From: Nonomuraea muscovyensis
GTDB taxonomy: Bacteria; Actinomycetota; Actinomycetes; Streptosporangiales; Streptosporangiaceae
Direction of reading: 5' to 3'
NCBI RefSeq assembly: GCF_014207745.1
Contig: NZ_JACHJB010000001.1
Coordinates: forward strand, 3,348,001-3,412,000
DNA length: 64,000 bases
This document shows, piece by piece, positions 25,787-32,498 of this stretch. Both the position numbers and the translations under genes were made by a program. The notes beneath the pieces are model-generated. The model worked only from the letters and a program-made list of their open reading frames with translations. It searched no databases and was not told the DNA's origin. Every line of letters begins with the position of its first letter. Position 1 is the stretch's first letter.

Positions 25787-27292
25787 ATGAGACGACGACG
25801 CATGCCGGTGGCGGCCATCGCCGCCGCGTTCACGCTGGTCACCGCGGTGCCCGCGGCGGCGGTGACGACCCGCGACGAGCCGCTCGCCGTACCCGCCGCT
25901 GCGGTGACGCCCGCCGTACCCGCTGCGGGGGTGACGACCGCCGGCGAGCCGGTCGCCGTGCCCGCGGACCTCGCGGCGACGGAGGTGAGCTTCCGCGGGG
26001 ACGGCGGGCTCACCCTGCGGGGCACGGTCCTCGCGCCCAAGGGCGCCGGGACGCGGCGCCCCGGAATGGTGCTCGTGCACGGGGCCGGCACCGGCACGCC
26101 CCGCACGAAGCTCATGGTCGAGGCCGTGGAGTTCGCCAGGCGCGGGCTGGCGGTGCTCGTCTACGACAAGCGGTCCGAGGGCTACTCGCTCTTCCACCGG
26201 TCGTACGGACAGCTCGCCGGCGACGCGCTCGGGGCCGCGGCCGCGCTACGGTCGCAGCCCGGCGTCGACCCGGCGAAGGTCGGCCTCTGGGGGCTCAGCG
26301 AAGGCGGCTGGGTCGTGCCGATCGCGGCCTCCCGCTCGGCGGACGTGGCCTTCGTCGTGCTCGTGGGCGCCAACAGCACCCATCCGCTGCGCCAGCAGGC
26401 GTGGGCCGTGGCCGCCGGACTCCGCAAGGCCGGCGTGTCCGGGCCGCTGGTCGAACGGACCGAGCCCACCCTCTACCGGCTGCTGGCCGACGGCGACATG
26501 TTCCCCGAGCCCTACTACGACCCCGCCCCGACCCTGGCGAAAGTCCGGCAGCCGGTGCTCGGCGTCTGGGGCGTCCACGACCTGCTGACCCCGCCCCGGG
26601 AGAGCCCGCCCGGGTTCGCCGAGGCGTTCGAGCGGGGCGGCAACCGGCACTACACGTTCCGCTTCTTCGCCGGGGCCGACCACGCCGCCCACCTGACGCC
26701 GGACGGCGGGGTCACGCGGCTGCCCGAGCTGGCGCCCGGATACGCCGACCTGGTCGGCTCCTGGGTGCGCGACGTCACCTCGGGACGGCCGCCGGCGGCG
26801 AGCACGTCGGGGCCTGCGCCCACGCAGGAGACGCCGACCTTCCCGGTGCCGCCCACCGCCTGGTGGGAGTCGTCGTGGATGCAGCTCGCCGCGCTCGTCC
26901 TGTTCGTCGTGGCGTTCGCCGGCTACCCGGTGGTCGCCCTGGTCCGCCGGCTGCGCGGGACCGGGCGCGCGCCGGTGAGCCGGGCGGCTCGGCTGCTCAG
27001 CGGTGGCGGTCTCGCCGCGGTGCTGGGCTCGTTCGGCTACCTGATGTACGTGGTGATGACCGGCGCCAAGCTGGCCTCTCCGGGTCCGCTGCTGGCGGGC
27101 CGGCCGGTGGTCTGGCTGGCGCTCCAGGCGCTCACCGTGGCCTGCGTGGTGGCCGCCGTGCTCACGGCGCGGGCCTGGCGGCGGGAGCGCGGCCACCTGC
27201 CGCGCGGGGAGCGGGCCCGGCTCGGGCTGCTGCTCGCCGGCGGGCTGGTGCTCGTTCCGTGGGGGCTCTACTGGGGGCTGCTGCTGCCGTGA
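25787..27292 (+). CDS. secreted/membrane alpha/beta hydrolase
   Basis: 501 residues. The signal peptide (MRRRRMPVAAIAAAFTLVTA) is followed by an Ala/Val/Pro-rich linker and an alpha/beta hydrolase domain: oxyanion strand GMVLVHGAGTG, nucleophile elbow GLSEGGW (Ser of G-X-S-E-G-G), acid GVWGVHDLLTPP and His in FAGADHAAHL. The C-terminal 130 residues hold three or four membrane helices (SWMQLAALVLFVVAFAGYPV onward), so the enzyme is anchored with its catalytic domain outside. This domain-plus-anchor layout is seen in actinobacterial dienelactone-hydrolase-like proteins. Start ATG 25787; it is divergent from its probable ArsR-like regulator. Confidence 0.88.
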   Translation: MRRRRMPVAAIAAAFTLVTAVPAAAVTTRDEPLAVPAAAVTPAVPAAGVTTAGEPVAVPADLAATEVSFRGDGGLTLRGTVLAPKGAGTRRPGMVLVHGAGTGTPRTKLMVEAVEFARRGLAVLVYDKRSEGYSLFHRSYGQLAGDALGAAAALRSQPGVDPAKVGLWGLSEGGWVVPIAASRSADVAFVVLVGANSTHPLRQQAWAVAAGLRKAGVSGPLVERTEPTLYRLLADGDMFPEPYYDPAPTLAKVRQPVLGVWGVHDLLTPPRESPPGFAEAFERGGNRHYTFRFFAGADHAAHLTPDGGVTRLPELAPGYADLVGSWVRDVTSGRPPAASTSGPAPTQETPTFPVPPTAWWESSWMQLAALVLFVVAFAGYPVVALVRRLRGTGRAPVSRAARLLSGGGLAAVLGSFGYLMYVVMTGAKLASPGPLLAGRPVVWLALQALTVACVVAAVLTARAWRRERGHLPRGERARLGLLLAGGLVLVPWGLYWGLLLP

Positions 27293-27326
27293 GAGTCCCG
27301 CTGGACAGGACGGCCGGCGGTCCGGG

Positions 27327-27725
27327 TTACTCCCCGCGGGCGAACCACCGGCCGGCGGCGGGGGTCAGCAGCAACCCCACGACCAGCACCGGCCCCGCCA
27401 CGTTGACGCTCACCAGGTCGCCGGCGGTGAGGCCCGGGTCGAGCGCGCGCAGCACCAGCTCCACCGCGCACACGATCGCCTCGGCGCCTACGGCGGCCCA
27501 GCGCACCCGGCTCCCGCCCGACCGCGTGCGGCTCACCAGCCACCCCAGCAGGACCGCGGCCGCGGCAAAGTAGGCGAGGAAGACCGCCGTCCACAGCGAC
27601 GCGACCATGGCGACGGCGAAGAAGGCGAGCCCGACGCAGTTGAGGAGCACCTGCGCCATCATGACGAACCTGGCGACCCTGACGGGGGACGGCATGGGCT
27701 CCGCCTTCGCGGTTGAGGCCGACAT
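27327..27725 (-). CDS. hypothetical integral membrane protein
   Basis: 132 residues from ATG 27725 (MSASTAKAEP). Four hydrophobic segments are visible, for example VMMAQVLLNCVGLAFFAVAM, then TAVFLAYFAAAAVLLGWLV and NVAGPVLVVGLLLTPAAG. It is convergent with the alpha/beta hydrolase and divergent from the MmcQ-like gene. I recognise no family. The longer open frame upstream to 27848 adds an Arg-rich piece that looks non-coding. Confidence 0.75.
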   Translation of the reverse strand: MSASTAKAEPMPSPVRVARFVMMAQVLLNCVGLAFFAVAMVASLWTAVFLAYFAAAAVLLGWLVSRTRSGGSRVRWAAVGAEAIVCAVELVLRALDPGLTAGDLVSVNVAGPVLVVGLLLTPAAGRWFARGE

Positions 27726-27856
27726 GAGATCATCATGCACCGCCCGGCCCCGGCGCGGGAGCCGCTTCGATCGTGACCGCCGTCCAGCCTCTGGGCCTGC
27801 GGAACTTCGCGAAGCGGACACCCGGTTTGTCGGTGGGCTCTGGTACACAGTGGCCT

Positions 27857-28213
27857 ATGGGCGTGAGTGTCGAGGAGTTCCTCAAGCTGGTGGGCGAGCT
27901 GCCGGAGGTCAAGACCGGTCGGGGCGGTGACTGGGTGAGCTTCAAGGTGCGGGGCAAGGGCTTCGGCTACCTGTGGGAGGAGACCGAGACCGTCGGGGTC
28001 AAGGCCACGATCGAGGAGCAGATCGCGCTGGTCGCCGAGCGGCCCGAGGTGTTCGAGGAGCAGTTCACCGCCGGTCGCTACGGCTGGGTGGTGATCCACC
28101 TCGACCGGATCGACCGCGACGAGCTGTTCGAGCTGGTCGCCGAGGCGTGGTGCCTGACAGCGCCCAAGCCGCTCGTCGCAGCCTTCGAGGCGGCCCACCA
28201 AATCGGGCGATAG
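27857..28213 (+). CDS. MmcQ/YjbR-family DNA-binding-like protein
   Basis: 118 residues from ATG 27857 (MGVSVEEFLKLVGELPEVKT). The single-domain CyaY-like fold of the YjbR/MmcQ family is suggested by DWVSFKVRGKGFGYLWEE, GVKATIEEQIALVAERPEVF and RYGWVVIHLDRIDRDELFEL. These proteins are thought to bind DNA or act as small adaptors; function is not settled. It precedes the GNAT acetyltransferase by ten bases on the same strand. Confidence 0.88.
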   Translation: MGVSVEEFLKLVGELPEVKTGRGGDWVSFKVRGKGFGYLWEETETVGVKATIEEQIALVAERPEVFEEQFTAGRYGWVVIHLDRIDRDELFELVAEAWCLTAPKPLVAAFEAAHQIGR

Positions 28214-28223
28214 CCTGACAAAC

Positions 28224-28838
28224 ATGCCGCACAACGCCATCCAGCTCCGCGAGTGGCACGAGGACGACGCCCCCGCGGTGCTCGCCGCGTTCCAGGCGCC
28301 CGACATGCGCCGCCAGGCGCCCTGGCCCGTCGTGACGCCGAAGGACGCGATGGGCTGGATCGCCGCCTGGTCCGGGGTGGGCCACGCCTTCGCGGTGACG
28401 CTCGGCGGCCGGGTGGTGGGCAACGTCGCGGTGACGCGCATCGACGACCACGACAACGGCTGGGTCTCCTACTGGACGGTGCCCGAGGTCCGCGGCCTGG
28501 GCGTCGCCTCCGCCGCCGCCGACCTGCTGGCGCGGTGGGCGTTCGAGGAGAGGGGGCTCTACCGGCTGGAGCTCGGCCACCGCACCGACAACCTCGCGTC
28601 GTGCCGGGTGGCGACCAAGGCGGGCTTCCTGCCCGAGGGGATCGAACGCGGCAAGCTCGGCTACGAGGGCGTCCGCCACGACGTCGAACGCCACGCCCGC
28701 CTGGCCACCGACCCGCCACCCCGGCCTCCGGCCGTCACCGCCCTGCCCGCGACCGTGCCCGCCGACCTGCCCGCCGACCGGCCGGCCGGTCACGGGAGTT
28801 TCGACCGGCTCGCGCCTGGTCGGGCGACGCAGGGCTGA
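28224..28838 (+). CDS. GNAT-family N-acetyltransferase
   Basis: 204 residues. The acyl-CoA-binding motif A region reads VPEVRGLGVASAAADLLARW, with the pantetheine contact region in the following helix, and FEERGLYRLELGHRTDNLAS, CRVATKAGFLPEGIERGKL complete the RimJ/RimL-type (Acetyltransf_3) fold. It likely acetylates an amine, possibly a protein N terminus or small metabolite. A 40-residue Pro/Ala-rich tail follows the domain. It sits between the MmcQ-like gene and a gene of unknown function, all on the plus strand. Confidence 0.9.
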   Translation: MPHNAIQLREWHEDDAPAVLAAFQAPDMRRQAPWPVVTPKDAMGWIAAWSGVGHAFAVTLGGRVVGNVAVTRIDDHDNGWVSYWTVPEVRGLGVASAAADLLARWAFEERGLYRLELGHRTDNLASCRVATKAGFLPEGIERGKLGYEGVRHDVERHARLATDPPPRPPAVTALPATVPADLPADRPAGHGSFDRLAPGRATQG

Positions 28839-28853
28839 TCTAGGCTCAGGGGC

Positions 28854-29231
28854 GTGGACGGCGAGAGTCTGGCCGCGACCGGGTTGCTGGCCGCGCTGAG
28901 CCGGGCGGCGGAGCTGCTGGCCGGCTTACGCCACCCCTTCGTCCGCAGCGAGCCCTACACCTACGCCGTCCCGCCCGCCGGCGCCCGCACCGGCATCGCC
29001 TTCACCCTCCCCGACGGCCGCGAACTGCGCCTTGAGGTCTCCATCAGCGCCGAGGGCGGCGCCTTCCACGTGGCGGGCGCGGCCGACGCCGAGGGCGACG
29101 TGCTCCTCGGCCTGCCCCACCGTGCGATCCCCGGCATCCACGACGCCCTCGTGGTCTTCGACGACTACGCGGCCGAGCTGGCGGGGGAGGCGGGCCGCCT
29201 GGTGGACGGCCAGCTGGACGAAATTGTCTGA
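28854..29231 (+). CDS. hypothetical protein
   Basis: 125 residues from GTG 28854, preceded by AGGGGC. The sequence has alternating strand-like and helical parts (GIAFTLPDGRELRLEVSISA, FHVAGAADAEGDVLLGLP, VFDDYAAELAGEAGRLVDGQ) and no membrane segment or Cys. I recognise no family. Its last bases overlap the GntR-type operator that precedes the next gene, and its stop lies 18 bases before that gene's ATG. Confidence 0.65.
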   Translation: MDGESLAATGLLAALSRAAELLAGLRHPFVRSEPYTYAVPPAGARTGIAFTLPDGRELRLEVSISAEGGAFHVAGAADAEGDVLLGLPHRAIPGIHDALVVFDDYAAELAGEAGRLVDGQLDEIV

Positions 29232-29243
29232 TTGTCTGACAAT
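29223..29243. promoter_or_regulatory. GntR/FCD-type operator before the DMT transporter
   Basis: ATTGTC at 29223-29228 is repeated at 29231-29236, and the second copy forms the perfect dyad ATTGTC-T-GACAAT (29231-29243). This matches the TTGT-N-ACAA half-site style of FadR/FCD-subfamily GntR operators. It ends 6 bases before the transporter ATG (29250); a GntR/FCD regulator gene follows the transporter. Confidence 0.6.
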
Positions 29244-29249
29244 GGTCCT

Positions 29250-30314
29250 ATGAAGAACGGACCCCTGGCCGTCGTGGCCGCCGCCGTGCTCTGGGGCACG
29301 GCCGGCACCGCCGGGCTGCTCGTCTCCGCCGACTCGATCGCCCTGGCCGCCGCCAGGCTCGTCATCGGGGGCGCCGCGCTGGCGCTCTTCGCCGGGCGCG
29401 GCGTCCTGCGGGTGCTGAGGCCCGGCCTGCTGCTCGCCGCCGTGGCCGTCGCGGCCTACCAGCTCTGCTTCTTCGCGGCGGTCGGCCGCACCGGCGTGGC
29501 CATCGGCACGGTGGTCGCGATCGGCAGCGGCCCGGTGTTCACCGGCCTGCTGTCGTGGGCGCTGCACGGCGAGCGGCCGAGCCGGCGCTGGGCGCTGGCG
29601 ACCACGGCGGCCGTCTCCGGATGCGCGGCGCTGATCGTCGGCGGTGGCGCGCAGGCGGGCGGGCAGGTGGTCTCCGGGGTGCTGCTCGCCCTGCTGGGCG
29701 GCCTCATCTACGCCTTCTACGCGGTCACCGCGGCCCGCGCCATCTCCGCCGGCGCGCCATCGGGCGCCGTGATGGGCGTGCTGTTCGGCGGCGCCGCGGT
29801 CATCATGCTGCCGATCCTCGCCTGGCGTGGCGGGGCGTGGCTCGCCGAGCCCCGCGGCCTGCTCGCCGTCCTCTACCTGGGCCTGGCCGCCACCGCCCTG
29901 GCCTATTTCCTGTACGGGCGGGGCCTGCGCACCACCCCGGTGGCCACGGCGGCCACGCTCGCCCTGGCCGAGCCGGCCGTCGCCGCGGTGCTCGGCCTGC
30001 TCGTGCTCGGCGAACGCCTGACGCCGCTCTCCGTGGCGGGCCTGGTCCTGCTCGCGATCAGCCTGGTGGCGGTGGCCGTACCCGAGCGCGGGCCCGTACC
30101 CGAGCGCGGGCCCGTACCCGAGCGCGGGCCCGTACTCGAGCGCGGGCCTGTACCCGAGCACGGAGCCGTTACCGAGCGCGGGCCCGTACTTGAGCACGAG
30201 GCCGTACTTGAGCACGAGGCCGTACCTGAGCACGAGGCCGTACCCGGGCGTGGGGCCGCGCCGGAGCGGCGGCGGCGGGAGGCCGAGGCCGCCCGTGGCG
30301 GCGAGGGGCGTTAG
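29250..30314 (+). CDS. EamA/DMT-superfamily transporter with repetitive C-terminal tail
   Basis: 354 residues from ATG 29250. Ten membrane helices are visible, from PLAVVAAAVLWGTAGTAGLL to LSVAGLVLLAISLVAVAVPE, with two EamA repeats (second around LLGGLIYAFYAVTAARAISA). EamA members export amino acids or metabolites. After the last helix, residues about 277-336 are ten copies of a six-residue repeat (VPERGP, drifting to VLEHEA), encoded by an 18-base tandem repeat. The tail is charged and probably unstructured. The GntR/FCD regulator begins ten bases after the stop, and an FCD-style operator precedes the start, so regulator and exporter form an autoregulated pair. Confidence 0.88.
   Translation: MKNGPLAVVAAAVLWGTAGTAGLLVSADSIALAAARLVIGGAALALFAGRGVLRVLRPGLLLAAVAVAAYQLCFFAAVGRTGVAIGTVVAIGSGPVFTGLLSWALHGERPSRRWALATTAAVSGCAALIVGGGAQAGGQVVSGVLLALLGGLIYAFYAVTAARAISAGAPSGAVMGVLFGGAAVIMLPILAWRGGAWLAEPRGLLAVLYLGLAATALAYFLYGRGLRTTPVATAATLALAEPAVAAVLGLLVLGERLTPLSVAGLVLLAISLVAVAVPERGPVPERGPVPERGPVLERGPVPEHGAVTERGPVLEHEAVLEHEAVPEHEAVPGRGAAPERRRREAEAARGGEGR
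30078..30257 (+). repeat. 18-base in-frame tandem repeat, ten copies
   Basis: Ten units of 18 bases, each opening GTAC..GAG.., lie at 30078-30257. Units 1-3 are identical; later ones drift (GTACTCGAGC, GTTACCGAGC, GTACTTGAGC). They encode VPERGP then VLEHEA-type hexapeptides at the C terminus of the EamA transporter. Identity at the 5' side and divergence at the 3' side suggest recent expansion. Confidence 0.95.
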
Positions 30315-30324
30315 AGTCGCGGGC

Positions 30325-30957
30325 GTGACGTTGCCGCTCAGACCCGTCTCCGCCGTCGGCGCGCTCGCCGACGCGCTGCGCCGCAGAGTGCTCTCCGGTG
30401 AGATCGCGCCGGGCACTCCGCTGCCCGAGCAGGAGATCGCGGCCGCGTACGGCGTGGCCAGGCCGACGGTCCGCGAGGCGCTGGCCACGCTCGTCCACGA
30501 GGGCCTGCTCAGGCGCGAGCGCAACCGCAGCGCGTACGTCCCGGAGGTCACGCTCGACGACCTGGACGACCTGATGTACGTGCGCCGCCCGCTGGAGGAC
30601 CTGATGGCCCAGGCGGTGGCCGGGCGGCGGGTGCCCGCCGCGGAGGCGGCGCTCGCCCGGATGGACGCGCTGCCGGTCGGCGCCGCCTGGGCGGAGAGCG
30701 TGTCCGAGCACATGGCGCTGCACCAGGCACTGATCGAGGCGGTGGGCAGCCCGCGGCTGGAGCGCCTCTACGGCGCGCTCGCCGCCGAGACCCGGCTCGG
30801 GCTGGTCCGCCTGCGCGAGGTCTACACCGACCGCGACGTGCTCGTGCACGAGCACCGGGAGCTGCTCGACACGATCGCCGACGGCCCCGTCGAGGCGGCC
30901 CGGGCGGCGGTGGCGGCGCACCTGAGCCACGCGTGGGGCGGCGACGCGCCGTCCTGA
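30325..30957 (+). CDS. GntR-family regulator, FCD subfamily
   Basis: 210 residues from GTG 30325. The winged helix (LRRRVLSGEIAPGTPLPEQE, then IAAAYGVARPTVREALATLV) is a textbook GntR domain, and the C-terminal all-helical FCD domain shows AVAGRRVPAAEAALARMDAL and MALHQALIEAVGSPRLERLY with His residues (H730-like in EHMALHQ, HEHRELL) that usually coordinate a metal or acid ligand. It likely represses the preceding EamA exporter through the dyad at 29231-29243. Ligand is presumably a small carboxylate; that is family knowledge, not seen. Confidence 0.92.
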   Translation: MTLPLRPVSAVGALADALRRRVLSGEIAPGTPLPEQEIAAAYGVARPTVREALATLVHEGLLRRERNRSAYVPEVTLDDLDDLMYVRRPLEDLMAQAVAGRRVPAAEAALARMDALPVGAAWAESVSEHMALHQALIEAVGSPRLERLYGALAAETRLGLVRLREVYTDRDVLVHEHRELLDTIADGPVEAARAAVAAHLSHAWGGDAPS

Positions 30958-31018
30958 ACGGCATGGCCGACCGGCCGACCCTTGCGGTACGGCCCCATGA
31001 CTCGCGAGAATCGCGCCC

Positions 31019-31381
31019 ATGCACGGCAACCCGATGCCGGACTCCTACGTGTATGTCACAGAAGAGGGCGTGACCCGTCACTACGCCGACGGCAGCGTCG
31101 AGGCTCTCGCGTGGGAGGACGTGGTCGAGGTCCGTGTCGTGACCGAGCCGGGGACGGCCCCCGACTTCGACGTCCTCTACGTCCTGCTCGACCGCGACGG
31201 CGAGGGTTGTGTGGTCCCGCGGTCCGCGACCGACGCGACGTTCCTGGCCCGCCTGCGCTACCTGCCGGACTTCGATGTGGACCGGCTGCACCTGGCCGCC
31301 GCGTCGGCGAACGACGCCGCCGTGGTCGTCTGGCGCAGCCCCGACCCGCCGTCCGCGCTGCCGGACTTCGAGTACGACTGA
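31019..31381 (+). CDS. hypothetical protein
   Basis: 120 residues from ATG 31019; ATG 31034 (MPDSYVYVTEEGV) is an equally good start. The sequence alternates short strands (VTRHYADGSVEALAWEDVVE, VRVVTEPGTAPDFDVLYVLL, GCVVPRSATDATFLARLRYL) and ends acidic (LPDFEYD). It resembles small actinobacterial proteins of unknown function; I recognise no named family. It is followed by a strong bidirectional hairpin before the convergent korB. Confidence 0.72.
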   Translation: MHGNPMPDSYVYVTEEGVTRHYADGSVEALAWEDVVEVRVVTEPGTAPDFDVLYVLLDRDGEGCVVPRSATDATFLARLRYLPDFDVDRLHLAAASANDAAVVVWRSPDPPSALPDFEYD

Positions 31382-31410
31382 CCACGACGCGGCACGGCCG
31401 GAAACGCGAA

Positions 31411-31438
31411 AGCGCCCCGGGCCGGGGCCCGGGGCGCT
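31411..31438. terminator. bidirectional terminator hairpin between the 120-residue ORF and korB
   Basis: AGCGCCCCGGGCC (31411-31423) pairs perfectly with GGCCCGGGGCGCT (31426-31438) around two bases, so in RNA about 12 pairs close a short loop. It lies 30 bases past one stop and 13 before the other, between convergent genes. Confidence 0.7.
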
Positions 31439-31451
31439 GCTGGGACGCCGG

Positions 31452-32498
31452 TCAGCCGATGCGCCAGGTGTCTCCGCCCATGAGCAGGTCGCCGAGGTCG
31501 CCGGGCCCCTTCTGCGCCACGGCCTCCTCAAGCTGGTCGGCCATCAGCACGTCGTACGCGGGCCGGTCCACCTGCCGGAAGATGCCGACCGGCACGTGCT
31601 CGAACGCCGGCTCGTCCAGCCGCGACAGCGCGAACGCCACCGACGGGTCGGGGTTGTGCGCGTCGTGCACCAGGATCCGGTCCTCGCCCGCCTCGGCCCG
31701 TGGCACCACGGAGAGCGAGCCGTCCGCGTCGCGGACGACGGCCTTGGTCGCCGACACGATCGGCTGCCCGTGCTCCAGCCGGAGCGTGATGTCGTCGCGG
31801 ACCTCGGGGTCCTTGAGCGGCTCGAAGGCGTTGTCGTTGAAGATGTTGCAGTTCTGGTAGATCTCCACCAGCGACGTGCCGCGGTGGGCGGTCGCCTCGC
31901 GCAGCACCGACTGCAGGTGCTTGCGGTCGGAGTCGAGCGTCCTGGCCACGAACGTCGCCTCGGCGCCGATCGCCAGCGAGATCGGGTTGAACGGCTTGTC
32001 CAGCGACCCCATCGGCGTCGACTTGGTGATCTTGCCGATCTCGGAGGTGGGCGAGTACTGGCCCTTGGTCAGACCGTAGATCCTGTTGTTGAACAGCAGG
32101 ATGTTGAGGTTGACGTTGCGGCGCAGCGCGTGGATCAGGTGGTTGCCGCCGATCGACAGCGCGTCGCCGTCGCCGGTGATCACCCACACGCTCAGGTCGG
32201 GCCGGCTCGCCGCGAGGCCCGTGGCGATCGCCGGCGCGCGGCCGTGGATGGAGTGGAAGCCGTAGGTGTTGAGGTAGTACGGGAAGCGGGAGGAGCAGCC
32301 GATGCCCGAGACGAACACGATGTTCTCGCGCCGCAGACCCAGCTCCGGCAGGAAGCTCTGCACCGCGGCGAGGATCGCGTAGTCACCGCAGCCGGGGCAC
32401 CAGCGGACCTCCTGGTCGGACTTGAAGTCCTTCAGGCCCTGCTTGGCGTCGTTCTTGGGAACGAGTGACAAACCCTTCCCGTTGAGCAGCTCAGTCAC
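31452..32498 (-). CDS. korB: 2-oxoacid:ferredoxin oxidoreductase, beta subunit (2-oxoglutarate type)
   Basis: 348 residues. This subunit holds thiamine diphosphate and one [4Fe-4S] cluster and passes electrons from 2-oxoacid decarboxylation to ferredoxin. Cluster/TPP region: EVRWCPGCGDYAILAAVQSF with Cys pair, and the third Cys in FVSGIGCSSRFPYYLNTYGF. TPP motif: VWVITGDGDALSIGGNH followed by LLFNNRIYGLTKGQYSPTSE. Start is GTG/ATG region at 32498, overlapping korA's stop by eight bases, so the two are co-translated. Substrate 2-oxoglutarate is the usual assignment for this two-subunit actinobacterial form; pyruvate is not excluded by sequence alone. Confidence 0.95.
   Translation of the reverse strand: MTELLNGKGLSLVPKNDAKQGLKDFKSDQEVRWCPGCGDYAILAAVQSFLPELGLRRENIVFVSGIGCSSRFPYYLNTYGFHSIHGRAPAIATGLAASRPDLSVWVITGDGDALSIGGNHLIHALRRNVNLNILLFNNRIYGLTKGQYSPTSEIGKITKSTPMGSLDKPFNPISLAIGAEATFVARTLDSDRKHLQSVLREATAHRGTSLVEIYQNCNIFNDNAFEPLKDPEVRDDITLRLEHGQPIVSATKAVVRDADGSLSVVPRAEAGEDRILVHDAHNPDPSVAFALSRLDEPAFEHVPVGIFRQVDRPAYDVLMADQLEEAVAQKGPGDLGDLLMGGDTWRIG

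Noticed and set aside
28926..30713. 595-codon minus-strand frame with YGPALG-type repeats
   Set aside because: It is the antisense reading of the EamA repeat array and GntR gene; the repeats come from the sense 18-base array.
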